Source: Desulfovibrio gilichinskyi (GTDB lineage: Bacteria > Desulfobacterota > Desulfovibrionia > Desulfovibrionales > Desulfovibrionaceae). From it: a stretch of 64,000 bases of DNA. Positions 1 through 7,120 of the stretch are shown piece after piece; the stretch's first letter is position 1; the number at the start of each line of letters is the position of its first letter. Both the position numbers and the translations under genes were made by a program. The notes below the pieces were generated by a model. The model was not told the origin of the DNA. It made no database searches and worked only from the letters and a program-made list of their open reading frames with translations. The stretch lies in contig NZ_FWZU01000003.1 in the NCBI RefSeq assembly GCF_900177375.1, positions 248,001-312,000 of the forward strand. Reading direction: 5' to 3'.

Positions 1-936
1 TGGGTAGTCGAGTCCGGCAGATATTGAATAAACCGGAGCGGGTTCGCCTTTTTCATCTTTAAGCATATAGGAATTGAATCCGTGCATTATGCCGGGCTTA
101 CCGAGGCAGAGTGTCGCTGCGTGGTCGCCGGGATTCAGGCTGCGACCGGCCGGTTCTACGCCGACAAGTTTTACTGTTTCGTCTTTTACAAAATCAGAGA
201 AAAGGCCGATAGCATTTGAGCCGCCGCCTACGCAGGCAATGCAATAGTCAGGCAAGCGTCCTTCATCTTCAAGGCATTGTTCCCGTGCTTCCTTACCGAT
301 AACTGACTGAAAGTCGCGGACCATAGACGGATATGGATGCGGTCCTACTGCTGATCCCAGCAGGTAAAAAGAGTCGTCTGCGTCCTTAATCCATGCACCG
401 AGAGCTTCGTCAACGGCTTCTTTAAGGGTGCGCTGCCCGGACTGCGCAGAGACAACTTTTGCGCCCATCATCTGCATACGGAAAACATTAAGTTTTTGTC
501 TTTCAACGTCAACTGCGCCCATGTATACAGTGCATTCCATTCCCATGAGAGCCGCGGTTGCAGCTGTGGCAACCCCGTGCTGTCCGGCACCTGTCTCGGC
601 GATGATTTTCTTTTTGCCCATGCGTTTTGCAAGCAGGATCTGACCGATGGTGTTGTTAACTTTGTGCGCGCCGAGGTGGTTTAAATCTTCGCGTTTCAGA
701 TATATTTTTGCTCCGCCCAGTTCATTTGTCAGGTTGGAACAGAGGTAAAGAGGAGTAGGGCGGCCGGAATACTTGGATAGATAATATTCCAATTCCCGTT
801 TGAATTCTTCATCGTCTTTATACTTATTGTAAGTGTCGGCAAGTTCGTTAAGGATAGGGATGAGTTGTTCCGGAACGAATTGTCCACCGTATTCACCGAA
901 AAAACCGTCTGCAGTAATTGTTGAATTGTCAGCCAT
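1..936 (-). CDS. trpB: Tryptophan synthase beta chain, 3' part cut by the window edge
   Basis: Catalyses the last step of tryptophan synthesis, joining indole and L-serine with pyridoxal phosphate in the cytoplasm. About 312 codons are present; the family is near 395, so the C-terminus lies beyond the left edge. Visible landmarks are the PLP lysine in HLGAHKVNN (K92), the catalytic glutamate in AETGAGQHG (E114) and the phosphate-binding GGGSN (about 237-241). The start is the ATG at 936-934, with AGGAGAG just upstream. It lies directly behind a tryptophan leader peptide and terminator, so it is the first structural gene of its transcript. Whether trpA follows cannot be seen. The typical TrpB1 sequence makes the identity secure. 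Confidence 0.96.
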   Translation of the reverse strand, partial: MADNSTITADGFFGEYGGQFVPEQLIPILNELADTYNKYKDDEEFKRELEYYLSKYSGRPTPLYLCSNLTNELGGAKIYLKREDLNHLGAHKVNNTIGQILLAKRMGKKKIIAETGAGQHGVATAATAALMGMECTVYMGAVDVERQKLNVFRMQMMGAKVVSAQSGQRTLKEAVDEALGAWIKDADDSFYLLGSAVGPHPYPSMVRDFQSVIGKEAREQCLEDEGRLPDYCIACVGGGSNAIGLFSDFVKDETVKLVGVEPAGRSLNPGDHAATLCLGKPGIMHGFNSYMLKDEKGEPAPVYSISAGLDYP

Positions 937-983
937 TTTTTCTCTCCTGAATCTCATTTTAGACAGTGGGCCGCTGATAATAA

Positions 984-1016
984 AAAACCGCGACCAGTTT
1001 TCACTGTCGCGGTTTT
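984..1016 (-). terminator. trp attenuator terminator
   Basis: An 11-bp perfect stem (984-994 with 1006-1016) around an 11-nt loop is followed on the minus strand by TTTTTTATTAT, giving an intrinsic terminator between the leader peptide and trpB. The 5' arm seen by RNA polymerase, CCGCGAC, can pair instead with GTCGCGG at 1068-1062, immediately after the leader stop codon. That gives the mutually exclusive antiterminator expected of ribosome-mediated attenuation. Confidence 0.88.
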
Positions 1017-1061
1017 ATAATTCTTTATTTGCCAGTCACTTTCTAATGAACGTAACCTAAC

Positions 1062-1068
1062 CCGCGAC
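1062..1068 (-). promoter_or_regulatory. Antiterminator segment of the trp leader
   Basis: On the minus strand this reads GTCGCGG, the exact complement of CCGCGAC in the first arm of the terminator. A ribosome at the leader stop codon (1074-1072) would cover it and let the terminator form. A ribosome stalled on the Trp codons (1089-1081) would leave it free to pair. A small hairpin CGCAT-GTA-ATGCG spans the leader stop codon. No promoter is obvious: a TTGACA at 1163-1158 lacks a good -10, and TATATT further upstream is an alternative. Confidence 0.7.
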
Positions 1069-1071
1069 GCA

Positions 1072-1125
1072 TTACATGCGCCACCACCAATTACAAAGGG
1101 TAAAGTTAGATGAAGAAATGTTCAT
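1072..1125 (-). CDS. trpL: Tryptophan operon leader peptide
   Basis: A 17-residue ORF reads MNISSSNFTLCNWWWRM, with three consecutive Trp codons four codons before the stop. Its job is to sense charged tRNA-Trp through ribosome stalling rather than to make a functional product. It sits about 55 nt upstream of the attenuator hairpin and 136 nt upstream of the trpB start. The ribosome-binding site is weak (GGCGGG, well upstream). Three adjacent Trp codons together with a matching antiterminator/terminator pair make a chance ORF very unlikely. Confidence 0.87.
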   Translation of the reverse strand: MNISSSNFTLCNWWWRM

Positions 1126-1393
1126 AATGATTGGTAATTACCCGCCAACGCAAAAGTTGTCAATATAGTGTTAAATTTTTATTCTATCTAATATAAAGGA
1201 TGTTTAAGGTCTCAATTTTAAATGTAAATATAGTTAGCTGATGATAAATTAAACTTCTGTAAATATTAAAAGATAGTGCTTTTGCTCGCGATTTATTTGC
1301 GATATGAAAACAGCACATGTAGTGGGCTTGAAACAGAGCTCAATTAAATATTCCAGTCATAATATACATGATCAAGATTAAGGAGATATTTTA

Positions 1394-2038
1394 ATGGAAT
1401 TTTTTTTAGATACAGCCAACATTGATGAAATAAGGAAAGCGCAGAGCCAAGGGCTTCTTGACGGAGTCACCACAAATCCTACGCTTTTAGCCCGCGAAGG
1501 CGGGGACTGGCGTAAGCAGGCGCAGATAATTTGCAATGAAGTCGAAGGGCCTGTCAGCCTAGAAGTTATGGGCGAAACCGCCGAAGAAATGATAAATGAA
1601 GCGGAAGATCTTTCTAATTTCGGAAAAAATGTTGTTATTAAGATACCTATGACAACCGAAGGGTTGATTGCCACTAAAGCTCTTCATAAAAAGGGAATGA
1701 AAACAAATGTGACTCTCGTGTTTTCTCCGCTTCAGGCTCTTTTGGCCGCAAAGGCAGGAGCAACTTACGTAAGCCCTTTTGTGGGACGGCTTGACGGTAT
1801 TTCTCACGATGGGATGGAACTTATTTCTCAGATACGGACAATTTTTGATAATTATGAATTCCCGACTAAAATTCTTGTGGCAAGTGTCCGCACCCCTTTG
1901 CATGTTCTTGACTCTGCGTTGATAGGCGCAGACGTGGCAACTATTCCGTTTAAAATTATAAGTGATTTTGTCAAACATCCTCTTACTGATCAAGGCCTTG
2001 CTACATTTAAGGCCGACTGGGACCGTTTAACCAAGTAA
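1394..2038 (+). CDS. fsa: Transaldolase / fructose-6-phosphate aldolase family (TalC type)
   Basis: A cytoplasmic TIM-barrel aldolase of 214 residues, the size of the short TalC/FSA subfamily rather than the 310-residue TalB type. It would move dihydroxyacetone units in the non-oxidative pentose phosphate pathway, or split fructose 6-phosphate. The N-terminus [13 protein letters not shown] and DGVTTNPTL are diagnostic, and K83 in VIKIPMT is the Schiff-base lysine. AGGAGAT lies 7 nt before the ATG. Members of this family differ in whether they act as transaldolase or aldolase, and sequence reading alone does not settle that. It is transcribed divergently from the trp leader. Confidence 0.93.
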   Translation: MEFFLDTANIDEIRKAQSQGLLDGVTTNPTLLAREGGDWRKQAQIICNEVEGPVSLEVMGETAEEMINEAEDLSNFGKNVVIKIPMTTEGLIATKALHKKGMKTNVTLVFSPLQALLAAKAGATYVSPFVGRLDGISHDGMELISQIRTIFDNYEFPTKILVASVRTPLHVLDSALIGADVATIPFKIISDFVKHPLTDQGLATFKADWDRLTK

Positions 2039-2077
2039 ACATTAAAAAATTAAATTTTGTAATCTTATGGAGTGGTT

Positions 2078-2875
2078 ATGTCCTGTTCTAAGCTTAAATT
2101 GATTTGTTTTTCACCTACCAGAACGACAAAGCAGGTTTTGTACGCTATTGCGGAAGGTCTTCAGGCAGATGAACTTACTGTTTTTGATGTGACCAGACAG
2201 GAAGGGATCCCTGATGATTTCGACTGTTCTAAGGATGATCTGGTCATAATCGGATCGCCTGTTTATTCCGGGCGTCTGCCGTCCGTTATGCTGGAAAGAA
2301 TTGCATCTTTAAAAGGAAACGGCGTGCCTGTTGTGTCAGTTGTTGTCTATGGCAACAGAGCATACGAAGATGCTTTGCTTGAGCTGACAGATTTTGCCGA
2401 AGCAGCAGGTTTTAAAACAGTAGCTGGAGCGGCGTTCATCGGAGAACATTCTTTTTCCACTTCGGAAATTCCGCTTTCAGTCGGTAGACCTGATTTTGCC
2501 GATATTGATAAAGCGAAAAGTTTCGGCATAAAGTTGGCTGAAAAGCTCGCAGCGAAATCTTTTGATACATCTTCAAAACTTAGAGTCCCGGGCAACACAC
2601 CATATAAAGAGCGTGTGGCCGGTGAACCCATGTCGCCGTTTTCACAGGAAAATTGTGAACTGTGCGGAGCCTGTGCGCGTGTTTGTCCTACTGAAGCCAT
2701 AACTGTTGGATCGCACATCACAACCGATGCTGAAAAATGTATACTGTGCTGTGCTTGCGTTAAAGTTTGTACTCCCGGAGCTCGCAAGATGGAAGCTCCG
2801 CGGATTTTAAAAGTATCACAATTTCTGGCTGATACTTGCAAAGAGCGCAAAGAACCTGAAATATTTGTAAGTTAG
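2078..2875 (+). CDS. EFR1-type flavodoxin/ferredoxin fusion protein
   Basis: 265 residues. The N-terminal half (about 5-160) is flavodoxin-like: the SPTRTTKQV loop near residue 12 would bind FMN phosphate, and GSPVYSGRLP is a second flavin loop. The C-terminal part carries two [4Fe-4S] motifs, C193-x2-C-x2-C-x3-CP and C221-x2-C-x2-C-x3-C. It probably shuttles electrons in the cytoplasm; partners are unknown. I chose ATG 2078, with GGAG 5 nt upstream; an in-frame GTG at 2072 is less likely. It is 39 nt after the transaldolase gene and may be cotranscribed with it. A terminator follows at 2981. Confidence 0.9.
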   Translation: MSCSKLKLICFSPTRTTKQVLYAIAEGLQADELTVFDVTRQEGIPDDFDCSKDDLVIIGSPVYSGRLPSVMLERIASLKGNGVPVVSVVVYGNRAYEDALLELTDFAEAAGFKTVAGAAFIGEHSFSTSEIPLSVGRPDFADIDKAKSFGIKLAEKLAAKSFDTSSKLRVPGNTPYKERVAGEPMSPFSQENCELCGACARVCPTEAITVGSHITTDAEKCILCCACVKVCTPGARKMEAPRILKVSQFLADTCKERKEPEIFVS

Positions 2876-2980
2876 TTTTTAGGATTATTCTTGTAGAATA
2901 AGTTCAAACAGGATTCCGTTCTTAAACTTGTGAATCCTGTAAAAGTTGAATTCAGATAGTAAAAAACGGCTAGAACTGGA

Positions 2981-3008
2981 AAAGGGAACCTGTTGTAAGG
3001 TTCCCTTT
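2981..3008 (+). terminator. Intrinsic terminator between convergent genes
   Basis: A 10-bp perfect stem AAAGGGAACC/GGTTCCCTTT with an 8-nt loop is followed by a T run on the plus strand, ending the ferredoxin-fusion transcript. On the minus strand a shorter T tract follows, so it may also end the nadR/pnuC transcript. A second 9-bp inverted repeat (2908-2916 with 2932-2940) lacks a T run. Confidence 0.85.
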
Positions 3009-3010
3009 TT

Positions 3011-3526
3011 TTATTTTGATAGCTTATTAATGATTGCGACAGATTTTTCAAATCTGCTTTGCACGTTGCCGGAGATTATGTTGAACGGAAGATTTCTGGT
3101 GCGTAGTTCGGTCAGAAAAAGGTTCTGCATGTATTCCCGTTCTTCCGGCCTGTCACGCTGTCCATCTGCAACCCACGGAACATCTATGTCGCATAACAGG
3201 TAATGGATGTTTTTCCTCTTTTGTGCCTGTTTTTCTATCCATTCAGGACATTTTCCGAAGTAATATTTGGAGTAGACGATTGAGGCGATTATATCGGTGT
3301 CGCAGATGAGCGGAACGTTGCCATTGTTTTCAAGGTCTTGTTCTTTTGCCAGTTGTCCCTTTGCAATGGGAATAGCATCCTCTATTGCGAGGATTCCGTT
3401 TTTCCTTTCAAAGTATTCCCGAAGATATTCCGGCACGAAATCTACTTTAAAATATTCAGCAAGCTTTGCGGCAAGTGTGGTTTTGCCCGTACATTCGGAG
3501 CCGAGAATAACTATGCGCATTGGCAT
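3011..3526 (-). CDS. NadR-like nicotinamide riboside kinase / AAA ATPase
   Basis: 171 residues, a P-loop kinase with Walker A GSECTGKTT at 9-17 and the NadR-type sequence VPEYLREYFE after it. It matches the C-terminal ribosylnicotinamide kinase domain of NadR, without the adenylyltransferase or DNA-binding domains. The expected role is phosphorylating imported nicotinamide riboside in NAD salvage. Its 5' end overlaps the end of pnuC by 16 nt, so the two are translationally linked, and the pairing of kinase with PnuC transporter supports the role. The start may be the ATG at 3526 or at 3520; neither has a clear Shine-Dalgarno sequence, as expected if translation is coupled. Confidence 0.82.
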   Translation of the reverse strand: MPMRIVILGSECTGKTTLAAKLAEYFKVDFVPEYLREYFERKNGILAIEDAIPIAKGQLAKEQDLENNGNVPLICDTDIIASIVYSKYYFGKCPEWIEKQAQKRKNIHYLLCDIDVPWVADGQRDRPEEREYMQNLFLTELRTRNLPFNIISGNVQSRFEKSVAIINKLSK

Positions 3527-4149
3527 TGCTGTTCATGGTCAGCCTTGTAAGATTTGAGCCATCCGATAAATCCGATAATAGCCATAATCGTATAAACGGT
3601 CATCAGTCCGCTGTATCCGGTCCAGCCTTTAAGGTAATAAATGACGATATACATCGCGTCGGCTGTAATCCACAGAATCCAGTTCTCGAGGTATTTTTTA
3701 GCCAGCAGATACTGGGCAATAAGGCTTAGGACTGTTGTGAGGGCGTCCCACCACGGAAAAGATGCGCCGAGGTAGTTTTCTGTGACATAGCCGAGCGGCA
3801 AAAATGTGATAAGCCCGATTGCCGTAAGGCGCAGGGCTAATTTGCGATCAACTTTCTGTATTTGAAGGGGGGCGTTATCTGCGCCGCCGCGGAGCCATTG
3901 ATACCAGCCGTAAAAACCCAGCACTACGTATATGAATTGCAGGAATGCATCAGAGTAAAGCTTACCCTTAAAGACAACTACCATCCAAATGGCAACACTC
4001 ACAATCCCGAAAGGCCAGCATAAAGCATTCTGCCGAACGCTCAGCACAATATAAATAAGTCCGGAGGCAATGGATATCTGCTCACCGACGCCCATAGAAT
4101 TAATGAAAGCTAAAACGAAATTTATCGGTATCATTGCTAAGTCAAGCAT
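3511..4149 (-). CDS. pnuC: PnuC-family nicotinamide riboside transporter
   Basis: 212 residues with about seven hydrophobic helices and the PnuC hallmarks: WPFGIVSVAIW near residue 47, FYGWYQWLRG near 80-90 and NWILWITADAMYIVIYY near 155-170. It would carry nicotinamide riboside across the inner membrane by facilitated diffusion, trapped by the kinase encoded next. AGGAG stands 6 nt before the ATG. The 60 nt between this gene and the upstream kinase gene contain a short stem (TGAGT/ACTCA) but no riboswitch I recognise. Confidence 0.9.
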   Translation of the reverse strand: MLDLAMIPINFVLAFINSMGVGEQISIASGLIYIVLSVRQNALCWPFGIVSVAIWMVVVFKGKLYSDAFLQFIYVVLGFYGWYQWLRGGADNAPLQIQKVDRKLALRLTAIGLITFLPLGYVTENYLGASFPWWDALTTVLSLIAQYLLAKKYLENWILWITADAMYIVIYYLKGWTGYSGLMTVYTIMAIIGFIGWLKSYKADHEQQCQCA

Positions 4150-4218
4150 GTAAAAACTCCTGAGTATAAATCGCGCTTGGCGTTTGAGTGGGGAACCTAC
4201 TCAGAAATCATATTTCCA

Positions 4219-6486
4219 TCAACCTCCAACCTCCATGCGCGGGAATGCAATGGTGAAGCAGGCTCCTCTGCCTTCGCGGGTGGAGGACTGTATTGCTCCT
4301 TTGTAATCTTGTACGATTCCGTAGGATATTGAAAGCCCGAGCCCCGTTCCCTTCCCTACATCTTTGGTGGTGAAGAACGGTTCGAACAGCCTGTCTTGGA
4401 TTGCTTCGGGGATGCCGTGTCCTGTGTCGCAAATTTCCATGATTACTCTGGTATTGGTAAAGTACGTACTGATGAAAACTTTTTTGTCCTCTGAAAGCGG
4501 GCAACTTTCGGCCCAGCGTTCTTCAATCGCATCTCTGGCATTGATCAGCAGGTTGATAACGACCTGTTCCAGACGGTTTGAATCAGCCATTATGAAAGGA
4601 AGATTTTCATCAAGTTCCCATACTACGTCTATATTGCGCACCCGCAACTGCTGGCTGAAAAATTCAAAGCCGCGTTTTAGTACATCGTTAACCTGCACGG
4701 GCATGGTTTTGAGATCACCTTTGCGCCCGAACTCGCGCATGTGTTCAATAATTTTGCTTGCACGGTCCACATGAGTATCAACTCCTTCTGCCATTTCGCG
4801 CAGAATTTCAGGGTCGATAACTTGCCCGCGGGAAACTTTGCGCATAAGCAGATTGCTGATTGTTTTTAAAATTGCCAGTGGTTGGTTAAGCTCATGCGCG
4901 ACACCTGAAGCCATTTCGCCGAGAGTGGTCATTTTGCTTGCCTGAATGAGTTGCTGCTCGGCCTCAAGCTTTTTAGTCACATCGCTACAGGTGATAATCA
5001 GAGCCTTATTGCTACGAAATCTTGCAGGAGACATGCGCATGATTGCGTAAATGTTCTTGTTGTACTTGGTGACCTGGGTGCAAGGACCGATTTCTTTTTT
5101 GATTTTAACCAGATGCCCATAATCAGGACGTTCGTCTTCCCTGAATAATTCCGTGAAATTTTTGCCCAGTATTTCTTCAGCAGAATATCCGTAAATGGTG
5201 CTGACAGGCTCGTTGCAGTTAAGAATGACCAAAGTTTCAGCATCGACGACAAAGACTGCTCCGGGGATAGAATCAAAAATAGCGTGGTACCGTTGTTCGG
5301 AAGCTGCCAGCCGTTCTTCGAGTTCTTTACGCGGAGTGATGTCGATCATCATTTCCATTGCGGCAACAACTTTACCGGAATGATCTCTGATAGGAGACGT
5401 GTATACAATCCAATGGATGGGCTTGCCTGTTTTGGAAAGACCGGATTCTTCACTCATGTGCGGGGACAGATCAAAAAAAGTCCTTTCAACCGGACACTCG
5501 ACGCATTTTTTGTCACGGTCCTTATTGATCTGGTAACAATGTCTTCCGTCCGGCTTTCCGAAATGTTCTTCATAAACCTTGTTGTGGCGTATAACTCGGA
5601 AGTTGAGGTCTACAACACTTACAAGACAAGGCACGTTATGGAACAGTTCCCGATATTCTTCTTTCTGTTCAGTAAGCTCCCTGTGCTTTTCCATAACCTG
5701 CCGGCCCATCATATTAAAGGCGTCGGACAGCGCGCCTATTTCATCTGCCTGATCAAGTTCTATTCCGACAAATTCTTTGTCCGAACCAATATTTTTAGTA
5801 GCAGTAATCAACTGTCGAATAGGCTTGAAAATAAAATTATAGGCATAGACAAAAAGAGCGGCAAATGTCGCCATAAAAACAATCAAGGCAATTGTTATAT
5901 TTGCGCGTTCAAATGTCGCAATCATGGAACTTTTCTTTTCCATTGAGACTTCCATATCCAACAGTCCCAGAAGACGCTCTTCAGTTGCGTGAACATGGCA
6001 TGGACCGGGGGCGCACCCTTGCGAGTTGGCAATGGGAGTCATAATACTTATGGTCTTTTCGCCGTTGACTGTTTGCATGCGGCTGCGTTCTGTCAGGGTC
6101 ATGGTCGCCGGGACAGGATCGTATTGATGGCAGGTCCAACAGGATACAGTTTTCAGATCAATGACCATGTTGATTTCGGATGGTTTATTGGAAAAGACAA
6201 TCCGCCCTTTTTTGTTATAGATGCGGATGCTTTTGATTTCGCGTTGCTTACTGATGTTGTGGATTACTTCTTTGATGTCTTCTTTGGAGTCGAGCATCAT
6301 GGCGTAATGGAGGCTCTGCAAAATGGTGTCGGACAGCATTGCGATGTCCGACATAACATTTTCAGTGATATTTTTTTTGAAAAATAGAACGTTGAAGCTT
6401 GTCCAGAGCAGAACACTTAGCAAAAGAGTGATGCCGCCTGACAGAATCATTTTCATGATTAAACTTTCGCGTAATCGTTTGAACAC
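4219..6486 (-). CDS. Membrane PAS-PAS histidine kinase with periplasmic c-type haem motifs
   Basis: About 755 residues from GTG 6486, which has GGAG 8 nt upstream; ATG 6507 or TTG 6516 would add 7-10 residues without an SD. Order: TM1 (about 14-36), periplasmic domain to 195, TM2 (197-218), HAMP, PAS (280-390), PAS (400-510), HisKA with H531 in GVAHELNQPL, and HATPase with N649, D687 (DTGHGIP) and GTGLGL. The periplasmic domain carries CWTCH (116-120) and CAPGPCH (158-164), both able to hold c-type haem, so it may sense redox state or a gas outside the membrane. The first PAS has a C-x10-C-x2-CPV motif. It lies next to rrf2 and the hmc genes, which suggests control of electron transfer. Confidence 0.88.
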   Translation of the reverse strand: MFKRLRESLIMKMILSGGITLLLSVLLWTSFNVLFFKKNITENVMSDIAMLSDTILQSLHYAMMLDSKEDIKEVIHNISKQREIKSIRIYNKKGRIVFSNKPSEINMVIDLKTVSCWTCHQYDPVPATMTLTERSRMQTVNGEKTISIMTPIANSQGCAPGPCHVHATEERLLGLLDMEVSMEKKSSMIATFERANITIALIVFMATFAALFVYAYNFIFKPIRQLITATKNIGSDKEFVGIELDQADEIGALSDAFNMMGRQVMEKHRELTEQKEEYRELFHNVPCLVSVVDLNFRVIRHNKVYEEHFGKPDGRHCYQINKDRDKKCVECPVERTFFDLSPHMSEESGLSKTGKPIHWIVYTSPIRDHSGKVVAAMEMMIDITPRKELEERLAASEQRYHAIFDSIPGAVFVVDAETLVILNCNEPVSTIYGYSAEEILGKNFTELFREDERPDYGHLVKIKKEIGPCTQVTKYNKNIYAIMRMSPARFRSNKALIITCSDVTKKLEAEQQLIQASKMTTLGEMASGVAHELNQPLAILKTISNLLMRKVSRGQVIDPEILREMAEGVDTHVDRASKIIEHMREFGRKGDLKTMPVQVNDVLKRGFEFFSQQLRVRNIDVVWELDENLPFIMADSNRLEQVVINLLINARDAIEERWAESCPLSEDKKVFISTYFTNTRVIMEICDTGHGIPEAIQDRLFEPFFTTKDVGKGTGLGLSISYGIVQDYKGAIQSSTREGRGACFTIAFPRMEVGG

Positions 6487-6529
6487 GGAATTTGCTCCAT
6501 CAGGCATTAAATACAAGGTCGATTGTAAG

Positions 6530-6961
6530 TTATTTAAGCCTTTCCGCAGGGCAGAGATAAGAGTCTTTCATCAGGTCCGCCAAAGAATATGAGTCGAGCA
6601 TTTTATACATGGCCTGATTTGCATCTTCCCATATAGAACGACGCAAACAGACGGCAGAGCGTGGGCAGGAGGTTTCATCTCCGACACAGTCCAGAATTTT
6701 TTCCTGACCGTCTAAAATCTGGGCAATAGCTCCGATGGAGATGTCTTCTGGAGCGTGGAGAAGTACGTTTCCGCCGTTCGGGCCGCGTTTACCTTTGATA
6801 TATCCGCCCTGTTTTAGCATTTTTAATATTTTTTCAAGGTATTTAAGAGAAATACCTTCCCGCCTGGCTGAGTCTTTGCTCGGGACAGGACCATTTTGGG
6901 AGTGGAGAGCTATATCGAGCAGCAAGCGTGCTCCGTATCTGCTTCGGGTGGTTAATTTCAT
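6530..6961 (-). CDS. rrf2: Rrf2 family transcriptional regulator
   Basis: 143 residues. The N-terminal winged helix (MKLTTRSRYGARLLLDIA, then GISLKYLEKILKMLKQGGYIKGKRGPNGG) is the Rrf2 pattern. C92, C99 and C105 form the spaced cysteine triad that holds an Fe-S cluster in IscR, NsrR and RsrR. In Desulfovibrio vulgaris the founding Rrf2 sits beside the hmc operon and represses it. Here the gene lies about 3 kb downstream of hmcF, separated by receiver genes and a hybrid kinase. Binding to the dyads at 17425-17484 is my inference. It is 44 nt ahead of the haem-motif kinase and could share its transcript. Confidence 0.93.
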   Translation of the reverse strand: MKLTTRSRYGARLLLDIALHSQNGPVPSKDSARREGISLKYLEKILKMLKQGGYIKGKRGPNGGNVLLHAPEDISIGAIAQILDGQEKILDCVGDETSCPRSAVCLRRSIWEDANQAMYKMLDSYSLADLMKDSYLCPAERLK

Positions 6962-7120
6962 AGAATATATCTCTGCTCTGTTATTTAGATTAACGCAAAG
7001 AGCGTTGTTTACATTGAGTAGATAACAGGATGGAGAGAATTTTGAAAGAGGCTAAAAACGGCTTTAAACAGAGTAGAGTTAAGAATCCAGAATCCCTTGC
7101 GGCTTGTTTAAAGGTGTCGT

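Noticed and set aside
1559-1993. Long minus-strand ORF inside the transaldolase gene
   Set aside because: It is the opposite-strand shadow of a well-supported gene, with a Cys/His/Lys-rich composition unlike a real protein and no ribosome-binding site.
5284-5946. 220-codon plus-strand ORF inside the haem-motif kinase gene
   Set aside because: It lies entirely antisense to a kinase with all domains recognisable; its Phe/His-rich translation matches no family and it lacks an SD.
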